In this document: positions 8,318-18,415 of the stretch, piece by piece
Layout of the letters: each line of letters opens with the position of its first letter
How positions within the stretch are numbered: the first letter of the stretch is position 1
NCBI RefSeq assembly: GCF_030264275.1
Contig: NZ_CP127165.1
Coordinates: 124,001-188,000 of the forward strand
Source of the DNA: Marivivens sp. LCG002
Lineage (GTDB): Bacteria; Pseudomonadota; Alphaproteobacteria; Rhodobacterales; Rhodobacteraceae
Reading direction: 5' to 3'
DNA length: 64,000 nt
The notes under the pieces: generated by a model
Databases searched by the model: none
What the model was told of the DNA's origin: nothing
Seen by the model: only the letters and a program-made list of their open reading frames with translations
Program-made: the position numbers and the translations under genes

Positions 8318-10417
8318 ATGAGCAGAAAGAAAAACATAATGTTTCGAACAGGCACCTTGGCGCTGGCATTCGTGGTGAGCAGCTATTCCACTGCTGTCGG
8401 GCAGGTTTCGGACCAAATTCAGTCACTTAGAGACGCGGTTGCGATTGGCCGCGATGGAGATTGGGACCAAGCCGAGGCAAGCGTCGCGCAAGCGGATTCG
8501 CTTACGCGGGATCTTCTGACCTGGACCCGACTTCGCGAGGGGGAAGGGGACTTTTCCGAGTATCGTGACTTTCTTGCCAGTCATCCAGATTGGCCCGGTT
8601 TGGACCGACTTCATTCCTCGGGCGAGGCAAGCCTTGCCGAGGTGACCGATCCGCAGGCGATCCTTGCTTATTTCGAAACAGAAAAACCCGATACAGGAGA
8701 AGGGGTTCTGGCCTATGCTCGGGCGTTGAAGGCGCTCGGTCGCCAAACCGATCTTTCGGTGTATCTGTCCGAAGCTTGGCTGAGTGTCGGAACCACAGAC
8801 GAAGAGTTCGCGAGCCTCATTGCCGAGTTCGGCGCTTTGCTCGCGCCCTATCATCTTGATCGGGCCAAGGCGCTCTTGTGGCGTTGGAAGACCGATGATG
8901 CAGAGCGCCTGTTGCCGCTCTTGCCCGAAGACGACGGGAAATTGATTGCGGCGCGCATCGGCTTCATTCGCAAATCCGGTGACGCGCAACAGCGGTATGA
9001 AGCGGTGCCGAGCGGCCTCAGGTCTGATGCGGGACTTCAATATGACAGATACAATTGGCTTTCGGATCAAGGGGAAAGAACCGAGGCGATCGCTATCCTG
9101 AAGGCCTATTCGAGTAGTGCAGAAAAGCTCGAACAGCCGTTCCGTTGGTCGGGGTGGCGCCGTTCTCTCGCGCGTTGGAAAATGCGGGAGGGCGAATATC
9201 AGGAAGCCTATGAGCTCGCGGCAAGGCACTTTATGTCGCCCGAGGACGGATTCAATTATGTCGATCTTGAATGGATCGCAGGGTTCGTCGCGCTTCGGTT
9301 TCTGGACAAGCCCGAAGTGGCGCTTTCCCATTTCCAAGCGGGTCTGAATGCGGTCGAAAGTCCGATTTCCTTGGCACAGTCGGGGTATTGGCTCGGGCGG
9401 ACCTATGATGTCCTTGGAGATGCGGCAAGCGCCCGAGTGGCTTACGAAGCGGCGGCGAAACACCAGACCGCCTATTACGGTCTTTTGGCGGCCGAGCGTT
9501 TGGGGCAGTCGCTTGATCCGAAGCTTCTCGGCACCGAGGCATTTCCTGATTGGCAACGCGCCCCTTTCCTCCAGACAGAAACAAGTCGGGCGGCCCTGAC
9601 CCTTTTGGCCGCAGGCGAGAGGTCCTCGGCGGTGCTTTTCGTGATGAAACTGGCTCAGACGCTAGAACGAGAAGAGATCGGTCAGCTCGGCGCGATGCTG
9701 CGCGATATGAACGAGCCGTTTTTTCAGGTGCTTGTCGCCAAGACCGCTGTGACGCGCGGGATCATCATTCATGACAGCTATTTTCCGCTTCATGATCTCG
9801 CCAAGATGGACATCCCCGTCGACCACGAACTCGCTCTTGCGATTGCGCGGCGGGAAAGTGAGTTCAACGAAGTCGTGGGAAGCCCTGTAGGCGCGCTTGG
9901 CCTGATGCAGGTTATGCCTGCCACCGCGGAAGAAGTGGCAGGGGATCTTGGGCTTGCCTTCTCGAAATCCCGATTGACATCGGATTGGCGGTATAATGCG
10001 CAAATCGGCACGCGCTACCTCGAGATGTTGCAAGAGGAATTCGGGCCTTCGCCAGTGATGATCGCAGCGGGTTACAACGCGGGGCCGAGCCGTCCGAAAA
10101 CTTGGATGGACGAGCGGGGTGATCCGCGTTTGGGCGAAGTTGACGTTATCGACTGGGTCGAGATGATCCCGTTCCGCGAAACCCGCAATTATGTCCAGCG
10201 TGTCACCGAGGCTATCCCGATCTACGAGGCGCGCTTGACGGGTGAGGCCGGACCGATCCGCTTTACGGAGCTGTTGCGCGGTATCAAACCGTTGGTCCGC
10301 CCCAAATCGAGGTCGGACGGCTCTATCGAAACGGTCCAAGTGCCTGCTACGTCGCCTTCGCTCGAGGCTGGCGATGCAGTTGCCACGAGCCTTAGGCCTC
10401 GGGCAAGGGGACGCTAG
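8318..10417 (+). CDS. Soluble-type lytic murein transglycosylase (Slt family)
   Basis: This periplasmic enzyme cleaves glycan strands to 1,6-anhydromuramyl products. A signal peptide (FRTGTLALAFVVSS... ending about AVGQ) precedes a long alpha-helical superhelical region of roughly 480 residues. The C-terminal SLT/lysozyme-like domain carries the catalytic glutamate in IARRESEFN, GALGLMQVMPAT, and AGYNAGPSRP. The start is uncertain: the ATG at 8318 gives a positively charged leader, the ATG at 8339 is also plausible, and a GTG at 8288 is less so. It converges with a DMT permease, sharing CTAG at the stops. Confidence 0.9.
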   Translation: MSRKKNIMFRTGTLALAFVVSSYSTAVGQVSDQIQSLRDAVAIGRDGDWDQAEASVAQADSLTRDLLTWTRLREGEGDFSEYRDFLASHPDWPGLDRLHSSGEASLAEVTDPQAILAYFETEKPDTGEGVLAYARALKALGRQTDLSVYLSEAWLSVGTTDEEFASLIAEFGALLAPYHLDRAKALLWRWKTDDAERLLPLLPEDDGKLIAARIGFIRKSGDAQQRYEAVPSGLRSDAGLQYDRYNWLSDQGERTEAIAILKAYSSSAEKLEQPFRWSGWRRSLARWKMREGEYQEAYELAARHFMSPEDGFNYVDLEWIAGFVALRFLDKPEVALSHFQAGLNAVESPISLAQSGYWLGRTYDVLGDAASARVAYEAAAKHQTAYYGLLAAERLGQSLDPKLLGTEAFPDWQRAPFLQTETSRAALTLLAAGERSSAVLFVMKLAQTLEREEIGQLGAMLRDMNEPFFQVLVAKTAVTRGIIIHDSYFPLHDLAKMDIPVDHELALAIARRESEFNEVVGSPVGALGLMQVMPATAEEVAGDLGLAFSKSRLTSDWRYNAQIGTRYLEMLQEEFGPSPVMIAAGYNAGPSRPKTWMDERGDPRLGEVDVIDWVEMIPFRETRNYVQRVTEAIPIYEARLTGEAGPIRFTELLRGIKPLVRPKSRSDGSIETVQVPATSPSLEAGDAVATSLRPRARGR

Positions 10418-11286
10418 GCGCGTTTTCGGGCGTTTTCCCGCCAGAGCGTGAAGAGGCCCGCGCCGACCACGATGGCCGCACCGACGGCGACATTGATCCG
10501 AAGAATGTCGCCGAAGACCAACAGCCCGATGATGGATGCGAAGACGAGCTGGAAATAGGCAAAGGGCTGAACCGCGCTTGCTTCGGCCACTTCATAGCAC
10601 TTGATCAGAAGGTAATGGCCGAGCGCTCCGGTGACACAGAGCGCCGCCATAAAGACCCAATCGCGAGAGGTCATCGGCTCCCAATACCAGATACCGATGG
10701 ATGTCATCACCACCGCGCCGACGATGCCCGTCCAGAAAAACGACGTTGTGGTGCTGTCCTTGCGCGAGGCATAGCGTGTCAGAAGTCCGTAGAGCGCGAA
10801 CATGATTGCAGCAGTCAGAGGCCAGAGCGCGTTGATGTCGAACACCGAGTGTCCCGGGTTGAGGATGATCAGGATCCCGACAAATCCCATACCGATCGCG
10901 GCCCAGCGTCGCCAACCGACATTCTCACCCAGAATAGGACCCGAAAGCCCTGCAATGATGAGCGGATAGGCGGCGAAAATCGCGTGGCTCTCTACAAGAC
11001 CGAGCATCACAAATCCCGTGACCATCACACAGATTTCAAGCGACAAAAGCGCGCCGCGGATGATTTGCAAAACGGGCTGCGCGGTTCTGGCTGCGTTTGA
11101 AATCGAGCCCGATTGCTTTTTGGCAATGGCGATGACGAAGGCGGCAAAGAACCAATAGCGGATCATCACGACCATGCGCACGTCATAGATCCCAGCAAGG
11201 TGCCGCGATAAACCATCCTGAAGCGCAAAGACGAAAGTGGTGGCGACCATCAAGATGATCCCGAGACGGGCATTCGACTGTTGCAT
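10414..11286 (-). CDS. EamA/DMT-family permease coupled to mnmD
   Basis: This 290-residue protein with ten predicted helices in two EamA halves is the second DMT permease in the window. The start MQQSNARLGIILMVATT at 11286 overlaps the mnmD stop as TGATG, the same coupling seen for the dapA-linked permease. The glutamine/asparagine-rich start and the helix 1 motif FALQDGLSRHLAG are typical of the family in Rhodobacterales. The substrate is unknown. The stop overlaps that of slt (CTAG). Confidence 0.82.
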   Translation of the reverse strand: MQQSNARLGIILMVATTFVFALQDGLSRHLAGIYDVRMVVMIRYWFFAAFVIAIAKKQSGSISNAARTAQPVLQIIRGALLSLEICVMVTGFVMLGLVESHAIFAAYPLIIAGLSGPILGENVGWRRWAAIGMGFVGILIILNPGHSVFDINALWPLTAAIMFALYGLLTRYASRKDSTTTSFFWTGIVGAVVMTSIGIWYWEPMTSRDWVFMAALCVTGALGHYLLIKCYEVAEASAVQPFAYFQLVFASIIGLLVFGDILRINVAVGAAIVVGAGLFTLWRENARKRA

Positions 11287-11960
11287 CAGAGTTTCCTTGC
11301 CCGTGTCATGTGGCGTTTGCGTCCAAATCCTGCCGTGCGTTCCACCTCGAAGCCGGCTTCTTCCAACGAGCGTCTGACGTGGCCTGCCGCCGTATAGGTC
11401 GCGGCAGTCCCGCCCGTCTTGGTATGTCGACCGACTTCGGCCATGAGATCGGCGCCCCACATTTCGGGGTTCTTTGCGGGCGAAAAACCGTCCAGAAACC
11501 ATGCATCGGCGGCCAAATCGCTTTTGGGGAGTGTCTTGCGCACATCGCCAAGCACGATGTCGAGACGGATGATCCCGAAGTCATGGACCTGCCCGCCTTT
11601 TTCAAGCGAAGCAATCAAGAGCGGGGCAAGTTCGGCGACCTCGGGGAACGCATCCAGCGCCTTCCGCATCGCCTCTGCACTCATCGGAAAGGCTTCGAAG
11701 GTTGTAAAGGTGACGCGACCTGTGCACCCGTGATCGTTCATTGCCTTCCACAGGGTGAGAAAATTAAGTCCTGTGCCGAAGCCCAATTCGCCGACAGCAA
11801 AGGGTCCAGTGATCCGTTTCGGAAGATCGTTTCCTTCAAGAAAGACATACCGCGTCTCTGCCAAGCCATTGTCGAGCGAGAAATAGGGGTCGTCAAATTG
11901 CGTGGAGATCGGGATTTTTCCGTCTCGCCATTCGAGCTGCGCTTGCTGCTGGTCGTTCAT
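11286..11960 (-). CDS. mnmD: tRNA U34 5-methylaminomethyl-2-thiouridine methyltransferase (MnmD-type)
   Basis: The 224-residue protein matches the SAM-dependent N-terminal domain of bifunctional MnmC, which methylates nm5(s2)U34 in the wobble position of tRNAs. The SAM-binding loop GELGFGTGLNFLTLW and the family motif DAWFLDGFSPAKNPEMW are clear. The start MNDQQQAQLEWRDG at 11960 is preferred over an upstream ATG (12014) that would overlap the divergent gene. It is a stand-alone domain; the FAD oxidoreductase that is fused in E. coli MnmC may correspond to the gene 47 bp away on the other strand. Confidence 0.88.
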   Translation of the reverse strand: MNDQQQAQLEWRDGKIPISTQFDDPYFSLDNGLAETRYVFLEGNDLPKRITGPFAVGELGFGTGLNFLTLWKAMNDHGCTGRVTFTTFEAFPMSAEAMRKALDAFPEVAELAPLLIASLEKGGQVHDFGIIRLDIVLGDVRKTLPKSDLAADAWFLDGFSPAKNPEMWGADLMAEVGRHTKTGGTAATYTAAGHVRRSLEEAGFEVERTAGFGRKRHMTRARKL

Positions 11961-12007
11961 TCGATTGTGCCTTAGGTTCAGCGCGACTTTGCTGAAAGGA
12001 AACGGGA

Positions 12008-13048
12008 ATGGCAACGCCAGACATTACTATTCTTGGAGCTGGCGCTTTTGGATTGTCTGTCGGCTATGCCCTCGCCAAGCGCGGCGCAAAGGTTCGCGTT
12101 CTTGATCCGAACGGCGTTGCCTCGGGGTCCTCTGGTGGGCTCGTCGGGGCTCTTGCTCCGCATGTCCCCGAAAACTGGAACGACAAAAAAGCCTTCCAGC
12201 TTGAAAGCCTTTTGATGGCCGAGAGTTTTTGGAAAGAGGTGCATGACATCTCGGGGCAAGATCCGGGGTATTTACGTTCGGGACGTTTGCAGCCGCTGGC
12301 TGACGAGCGTGCCGTCACCACTGCAAGAGTGCGCGGCGAAAGCGCCCGTGCCCTTTGGCAAGGACAGGCGGATTGGTCCGTGGTGCCCTCTGCGGACTAT
12401 GGCGGTTGGGCACCGCAAAGCGCGACGGGCCTTTTGGTGCATGACACGCTAACCGCGCGGATACACCCGCGCAACGCAACACATGCCCTTGCACATGCGA
12501 TCCGCGCCCTTGGAGGAGAGATTCGTACAGAAGGGGAAGTAAAGGGGCAGGTGGTTCATTCGACAGGCTGGCGCGGTCTTGTTTCGCTCTCCGAAGCGCT
12601 TGGAAAAAACATCGGGAACGGTGTCAAAGGCCAAGCCGCGCTCTTGGAGTTCAAAGCCGAAGCGTCGCCCCAACTCTATGCTGACAGTCTCCACATCGTG
12701 CCGCATGCGAACGGCACGGTTGCCGTTGGATCGACAAGCGAACGCGAGTTCGATGCCCCCGATACGACCGACGAGCAGCTTGACGACGTGATCAGTCGCG
12801 CCATCGCCGCCTTTCCCGTTTTGGCAGGTGCCAAGATCATCGAGCGCTGGGCGGGAGTGCGCCCCCGAGCAAAAAGCCGAGCACCGATGCTTGGCCGTCA
12901 TCCGTTGGATCGTGAGGCCTTTATTGCCAACGGTGGTTTCAAGATCGGTTTCGGAATGGCGCCCAAGGTCGCACACGTGATGGCCGATCTAATTCTCGAT
13001 GGTGTCGATAGGGTCCCAACAGGATTCAAACCCGAAGCCTCGCTCTAG
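12008..13048 (+). CDS. FAD-dependent oxidoreductase (DAO family, possible split MnmC oxidoreductase half)
   Basis: The 346-residue protein begins with a Rossmann FAD-binding motif, ILGAGAFGLSVGYALAKRG, and has the DAO (D-amino-acid oxidase/glycine oxidase) fold. ERWAGVRPRAKSRAPMLG near the C-terminus is the usual substrate/FAD-contact region. An AAAGGAAA ribosome site precedes the ATG. Position next to a divergent mnmD suggests that it removes the carboxymethyl group from cmnm5(s2)U34, as the C-terminal half of E. coli MnmC does. A role as an amino acid oxidase is the alternative. The family is sure, the reaction inferred. Confidence 0.75.
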   Translation: MATPDITILGAGAFGLSVGYALAKRGAKVRVLDPNGVASGSSGGLVGALAPHVPENWNDKKAFQLESLLMAESFWKEVHDISGQDPGYLRSGRLQPLADERAVTTARVRGESARALWQGQADWSVVPSADYGGWAPQSATGLLVHDTLTARIHPRNATHALAHAIRALGGEIRTEGEVKGQVVHSTGWRGLVSLSEALGKNIGNGVKGQAALLEFKAEASPQLYADSLHIVPHANGTVAVGSTSEREFDAPDTTDEQLDDVISRAIAAFPVLAGAKIIERWAGVRPRAKSRAPMLGRHPLDREAFIANGGFKIGFGMAPKVAHVMADLILDGVDRVPTGFKPEASL

Positions 13049-13107
13049 GGACTTTGCGCATTAATTTCCCCTAGGCTACTCTCGCCACGAAACAAAAGGA
13101 GTTTTCT

Positions 13108-14754
13108 ATGCGCCACGGCGGTCAAATCCTCGTCGATCAACTGTCGATCTTTGGGGTCGAACGCGTGTTTTCGGTGCCCGGCGAAAGTTTTCTCGCGGCT
13201 TTGGACGGTTTGCACGGGAGTAAGATTCAGAACGTCGTTTGTCGGCACGAGGGCGGCGCTGCAATGATGGCTGAAGCCGACGGCAAATTGACGGGCAAGC
13301 CCGGTATTGCCTTTGTGACACGTGGACCGGGGGCGACGAATGCCTCGGCAGGGGTGCATGTCGCACGTCAGGATTCGACCCCGATGATCCTTTTTGTCGG
13401 ACAGATTGCGCGGGACCATCGCGATCGTGAAGTTTTTCAAGAAGTCGATTACCGCGCAATGTTCGGTCCTCTTGCGAAATGGGTGGCCGAGATCGACCAG
13501 ACCGAGCGTATTCCCGAATATATCGCGCGCGCCTTTGCCGTTGCCACGAGTGGACGCCCTGGACCTGTCGTGCTTGCCCTGCCCGAAGACATGCTGTCGT
13601 CCGAGGCAGAGGTTCAGGATTGCAAAGGTCCTGCAATGCTCCTCGCGGGTGATCTGAACCTGGCCGCCGAGCGTTGCATCGCATGGCTTGGTGAGGCGGA
13701 GCGCCCCCTGATCGTTGCGGGTGGCCCCCATTGGTCGCCAGAGACTGCGCGTGAGCTTGCCCAGTTCGCCGAGGCCCAAAGGGTTCCTGTCGCTCTCTCG
13801 TTCCGCCGACAGGATTATCTCGATAACCGTCATCCCGCTTATTGCGGCGATCTGAACGTCGGTATGAACCCCGCACTTGGTCAGATAGTGGCCGAGGCCG
13901 ACCGAGTCCTTCTACTGGGAACCCGATTTGGGGATATCGAAACCCGCGGCTTTGAACTTGTCGATCCTGTCACGACGGACAAACGGTTCTTTCAGGTGCA
14001 TGCGGACCCCGATGAAATTTCACACCTCTGGCAAGCCGATTTTAATGTGACTGCCACCGCAATGGATTTCGTATCGGCGCTTGCGCGGCACGGGGCACTA
14101 TCGGAACGATCGCTCCACTGGCAGCAAAAAGCGCGTTCTGCTTATACCGGCTGGATCACCCCCAAGCCGACCCCCGGCGACGTGAAAATGGAACAGGTCG
14201 TTCGCTGGCTTTCGGACCATCTCCCCGAGACGGCGATCGTCACGAACGGGGCGGGCAACTATGCGGCATGGCTCCACCGCTATTTCGAATACAAGGGGTT
14301 CCGCACCCAGCTTGCTCCGACTTCGGGCTCTATGGGATATGGGTTCCCCGCTGCGGTTGCTGCCTCTTTGCGCTTTCCTGATAAGACAGTTGTCTGCCTT
14401 GCGGGGGACGGCTGTTTTCAAATGACGCTCAACGAGATGTCCACCGCGATCCAGCATGGCGCCAAGCCGATTGTCATCGTCGTGAACAATGGCCAATACG
14501 GCACCATCCGCATGCATCAGGAAAAACGGTTCACAAACCGCGTTTCGGGCACCGAACTTGCCAATCCCGATTTCGCCGCTCTTGCTGTCGCGTATGGGGG
14601 GCAGGGGGAAGTCGTCACAACGCAATCCGCGTTTGCCGATGCCTTCGAGCGGGCGCATGCCTCTGGCAAACTTGCTGTGATCGAACTTCTGGTCGACCCT
14701 GAGGCTTTGACGGCGGGTCAGACGCTTTCGGAAATTCGCGCGTCCGCCAACTGA
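13108..14754 (+). CDS. Thiamine-diphosphate-dependent enzyme (acetolactate-synthase-like large subunit)
   Basis: The 548-residue enzyme has the three domains of the POX/AHAS family. The catalytic glutamate of the PYR domain lies in CRHEGGAAMMAEA (about residue 50), and the ThDP/Mg motif GDGCFQMTLNEMST...NN is in the PP domain. An AAAAGGAG site precedes the start. No small regulatory subunit (ilvN/ilvH) is adjacent, and the similarity is to orphan acetolactate-synthase-like or 2-oxoacid-decarboxylating enzymes. The substrate is therefore unassigned; branched-chain synthesis is not demonstrated. It converges with smc. Confidence 0.82.
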   Translation: MRHGGQILVDQLSIFGVERVFSVPGESFLAALDGLHGSKIQNVVCRHEGGAAMMAEADGKLTGKPGIAFVTRGPGATNASAGVHVARQDSTPMILFVGQIARDHRDREVFQEVDYRAMFGPLAKWVAEIDQTERIPEYIARAFAVATSGRPGPVVLALPEDMLSSEAEVQDCKGPAMLLAGDLNLAAERCIAWLGEAERPLIVAGGPHWSPETARELAQFAEAQRVPVALSFRRQDYLDNRHPAYCGDLNVGMNPALGQIVAEADRVLLLGTRFGDIETRGFELVDPVTTDKRFFQVHADPDEISHLWQADFNVTATAMDFVSALARHGALSERSLHWQQKARSAYTGWITPKPTPGDVKMEQVVRWLSDHLPETAIVTNGAGNYAAWLHRYFEYKGFRTQLAPTSGSMGYGFPAAVAASLRFPDKTVVCLAGDGCFQMTLNEMSTAIQHGAKPIVIVVNNGQYGTIRMHQEKRFTNRVSGTELANPDFAALAVAYGGQGEVVTTQSAFADAFERAHASGKLAVIELLVDPEALTAGQTLSEIRASAN

Positions 14755-14769
14755 GGCTGCTTAGGTCGA

Positions 14770-17700
14770 TCAGGCAACCAGTGCTTCGGCCTTTTTGAGG
14801 TCGACCGAGACAAGCTGGCTTACGCCCTGTTCGCCCATCGTCACGCCGAACAGACGATCCATGCGGCTCATCGTGACTGCGTGGTGGGTGATAATGAGGA
14901 ACCGTGTTTCGGTCCGACGGGTCATCTCGTCCAAAAGATCGCAGAAGCGTGTCACGTTCGCATCGTCGAGGGGGGCGTCCACCTCGTCGAGAACACAGAT
15001 CGGAGCGGGGTTCGCAAGGAACACCGCAAAGATCAGAGCCATTGCCGTGAGCGTTTGTTCCCCGCCCGAAAGCAGCGAAAGCGTCGCAAGCTTCTTGCCC
15101 GGGGGCTGACACATGATTTCGAGGCCAGCTTCCAAAGGATCGTCGCTTTCGATCAGCATCAGTTTGGCCTCGCCCCCTCCAAAGAGGTGGGTGAAGAGGT
15201 TCGAGAAGTTCACGTTCACTTCGTCAAACGCAGTCAAAAGACGCTCGCGCCCTTCGCGGTTGAGCGACGAAATACCGGAGCGAAGCGCTTTGATTGCGTC
15301 TTCGAGATCCTGTTTCTCGGACAAAAGGGTATCGTGCTCTTCCTGAACCTCTTTTGCGTCCTCTTCGGCGCGCAGGTTGACGGCCCCAAGCGCGTCGCGT
15401 TGCCGTTTGAGCGAGTTGACCTGATTTTCGATGGCCTCCGAGGGGGGCATCTTGTCGACCTCGCTTCCCAGAGAGGCAAGCAGTTCTTCGGGGGCCATGT
15501 CCTGGGCTTCACGAATGCGCTCGGCTGCATTGGCCACACTGCTCCGAGCAGCCTCGTTGCGGGCTTCGGAACGGGCACGCGCCTCGCGGGCTTCCGATGC
15601 GCTGCGCTCGGCCTCGCGCTCTGCGATTGCGGCGTCACGGAGCGCGTTTTCCCCTTGGGCAAGTGCATCGGACGCACGCTTGCGGCGCTCTTCTGCGACC
15701 TCGATCGACTCCATCAGCTCTTCGCGTTTTTCCGCGATTTCAGAGGGCACCTCGCGGGCAATCTCGAGCTCTTCGAGCGTGCTTTCGCGACGTTCAAGAA
15801 GCTCTTCGCTCCGTTTCGTTGCCGTGTCGAGACGATGGCGCCAACCGCTGATTTCTTTGGTGATCTCTTGCGAGCGCTTGACGCGGGCGTCTCCTTCTCG
15901 GCGAAGCTCGTCCGCCAAGCTTCGCTTGGTCATCATCGTCATACGCGCGGCCTCGACCGCCATTTTGATATCCTCGACCGAGGCGCGGGAGTCCCCCAAA
16001 TCAGGGAGCTCTTCAAAGCTCCGCTCTGCTTCGATCAAAGCGCGGCGCGCGGTGTTGGCGTCTTCTTGGTGACGGCGGAGCGCCAACCGTGCATTCTCGA
16101 GTTTACCCTCGGCCAGATTGCGTTCTGCCTCGGCGCGTGACGCAGCGCGGTTCGCTTCGGCGACCATCTGGTCGGCTTGGCGGCGCGCATTGCGGGCCAT
16201 TTTGTCGGCTTCGGTCAGATCGGCAAGGCGGCGGCTCAGGGCTTCATGGGCTTGTGCCGCGCCCTCGGCTTTTGCGTTGAGCTCCTCGAGGTCGCGCTTG
16301 AGTTCGACCAGACGGTTGAGCTGTTGCAAGCGTAGCGCGGCGGCAGAAGGGGCGTCTTCGGCGCTTGCACGGAAGCCGTCCCAACGCCAGAGATCGCCCT
16401 CGAGGCTGACGAGCCGTTGACCGGGTTTGAGGGCGGATTGGAGCGCGGGCGCGGCCTCGACATCCACAAGACCGATTTGGCTCATGCGGCGGACCAAGAC
16501 GTCGGGAACGCTAACCACATCGGTGAGCGCTTTGATCCCTTGAGGCAGCGCCTGAGGTGCGTCGTATGCAGGAAGCGCGGCCCAACCTGAGAGACCGTCA
16601 CCATCGATCACCGGCGCGCGAAGATCATCGGCCAGAGCGGCGCCAAGCGCCTTTTCGTAACCGTTTTTGACGGTCAGAAGGTCCATCAACTGGCCGCCTT
16701 CGCGGGTGTCACGCTCGACCAGCTTGGCCAGAGCGGCGACCTCGGCCCGAAGCGCATTCGCCTCGCCTTCGGCGGAGGAACGCAACGCGCGGGCATCGAC
16801 TTCGCGGGCCTGCGTATCGGCGCGGGCGGTTTCCGCTTCGATCAGCGTCGCCTCGGCGTTTTCAGCGGTGGCGATGGCGATCGCTTCAGCATCTTGCGCC
16901 GCTTCGAGATCGCTCTCGGCGCGTTCAAGAGCGACGGTCGCTTCCGACATCTGGGTCTTGGCGCGGTCCGCACTTTCTTCGGCCGTGGCGAGCGTCTTGC
17001 GGCTATCGTCAAGAAGGCGCTGAACCGATTGGTGACGGGCAGCAAGACGTGCCACGTCTTCTGTCATCTGGCTCAGATCGTTTTCGCGTTCCTGCAAAAC
17101 CGCAGCCGCATCGCGGGCGATCTCTTGGGCTTCGGCAAGACGGTCGGGATGTCCCGCACTCGCCTTGGCGATTTCGCGCGCTTCCCATTCAAGCCGTTCG
17201 ATCGTCTCGCCCGCGTCTTTGTTCAGGCCCGCTTCGCGTTCCATGTCCCGCGTGAGTTGGTCGACGCGGTTCCGCAGCGTTTCGATTTTTTCGAGGGCGC
17301 GGATTTCCTGATCTTTGAGCGCATCGCGCTCTACAACGAGCCTTTGCAGAACAGCCGCTGCGATTGCTTCTTCTTCGCGCAGGGGCGGAATGGCCTCTTC
17401 GCGTTCGGTTCGGGCTTTGGTTGCGGCGCGGGCGTCTGCCTCGGCGCGCGAAGCGGCAACAGTGCGCTCGCGCAGTTCGGCAACCGCGGCGAGCCTGCTT
17501 TCTTCGGCCTCGCGCCAGCGCCGATAGAGAAGCATCCCCTCGGCCAGTCGAAGGTTCTCACCGATCTCGCGATATCGGGCTGCTTGCCGGGCCTGACGCG
17601 CAAGTTGGCCAAGCTGGTTTGCAAGCTGTTCTATAACATCATCGACACGGGCGAGGTTCTGTTCAGCGCCCTTGAGCTTGAGTTCGGCCTCGTGCCTGCG

Positions 17701-18225
17701 CTGATAGAGACCTGAAATGCCTGCAGCTTCTTCGAGAATTCGGCGGCGCGATTTGGGTTTCGAATTGATCAATTCCGAAATCTGGCCCTGACGGACAAGC
17801 GCGGGAGAATGGGAACCCGTAGAGGCATCGGCAAAGAGCATCTGGACGTCGCGCGCGCGGACTTCTTTGGTCCCGACCTTATAGGCCGATCCGATGTCCC
17901 GCGTGATCCGTCGCACGATCTCGAGTTGGTCCACGTCATTAAAGGCTGCGGGAGCAAGACGATCCGAGTTGTCGATCAAAAGGGCGACTTCGGCAAAATT
18001 ACGCGCGGGCCGTGTCGCGGTGCCCGCGAAAATCACGTCTTCCATGCCGCCGCCGCGCATTGCGGTCGGTCGGTTTTCGCCCATGACCCAGCGCAGAGCT
18101 TCGAGCAGGTTGGATTTACCGCACCCGTTCGGCCCGACGACACCCGTCAACCCGTCCGCGATCATAAGATCGGTCGGGTCGACAAAGCTCTTGAAGCCGT
18201 TCAGTCTGAGTTTGGTAAAACGCAC
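14770..18225 (-). CDS. smc: Chromosome segregation ATPase SMC
   Basis: This is the ATPase core of the SMC-ScpAB condensin, 1151 residues, acting on the nucleoid. The N-terminal Walker A is GPNGCGKSN (about 31-39). Long Ala/Glu/Arg-rich coiled coils flank a hinge around residues 500-620 (VIDGDGLSGWAALP). The C-terminal head has the ABC signature LSGGEQTLTA and Walker B CVLDEVDAPLDD. A GTG start at 18225 is chosen because it yields the conserved N-terminus RFTKLRLNGFKSF and has AGAGGG upstream. The longer frame to 18291 has no better support. Confidence 0.95.
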   Translation of the reverse strand: MRFTKLRLNGFKSFVDPTDLMIADGLTGVVGPNGCGKSNLLEALRWVMGENRPTAMRGGGMEDVIFAGTATRPARNFAEVALLIDNSDRLAPAAFNDVDQLEIVRRITRDIGSAYKVGTKEVRARDVQMLFADASTGSHSPALVRQGQISELINSKPKSRRRILEEAAGISGLYQRRHEAELKLKGAEQNLARVDDVIEQLANQLGQLARQARQAARYREIGENLRLAEGMLLYRRWREAEESRLAAVAELRERTVAASRAEADARAATKARTEREEAIPPLREEEAIAAAVLQRLVVERDALKDQEIRALEKIETLRNRVDQLTRDMEREAGLNKDAGETIERLEWEAREIAKASAGHPDRLAEAQEIARDAAAVLQERENDLSQMTEDVARLAARHQSVQRLLDDSRKTLATAEESADRAKTQMSEATVALERAESDLEAAQDAEAIAIATAENAEATLIEAETARADTQAREVDARALRSSAEGEANALRAEVAALAKLVERDTREGGQLMDLLTVKNGYEKALGAALADDLRAPVIDGDGLSGWAALPAYDAPQALPQGIKALTDVVSVPDVLVRRMSQIGLVDVEAAPALQSALKPGQRLVSLEGDLWRWDGFRASAEDAPSAAALRLQQLNRLVELKRDLEELNAKAEGAAQAHEALSRRLADLTEADKMARNARRQADQMVAEANRAASRAEAERNLAEGKLENARLALRRHQEDANTARRALIEAERSFEELPDLGDSRASVEDIKMAVEAARMTMMTKRSLADELRREGDARVKRSQEITKEISGWRHRLDTATKRSEELLERRESTLEELEIAREVPSEIAEKREELMESIEVAEERRKRASDALAQGENALRDAAIAEREAERSASEAREARARSEARNEAARSSVANAAERIREAQDMAPEELLASLGSEVDKMPPSEAIENQVNSLKRQRDALGAVNLRAEEDAKEVQEEHDTLLSEKQDLEDAIKALRSGISSLNREGRERLLTAFDEVNVNFSNLFTHLFGGGEAKLMLIESDDPLEAGLEIMCQPPGKKLATLSLLSGGEQTLTAMALIFAVFLANPAPICVLDEVDAPLDDANVTRFCDLLDEMTRRTETRFLIITHHAVTMSRMDRLFGVTMGEQGVSQLVSVDLKKAEALVA

Positions 18226-18415
18226 GTGGCCCTCTTGATTCCCGCTTTGGAATTTTGGGTCTGCTTGGCGCGTCATGTCAACGAAACGCACAATAAAATG
18301 CGGATATCGCGCAAGTTATCCACAAGATATCGGTCAAAACCCCTCAAACGCGTCATCGGATAGGGGCAAGTTTTCTCAATTGACTGAGACCGATGTTCGC
18401 GCGCAATGTCGCGCC

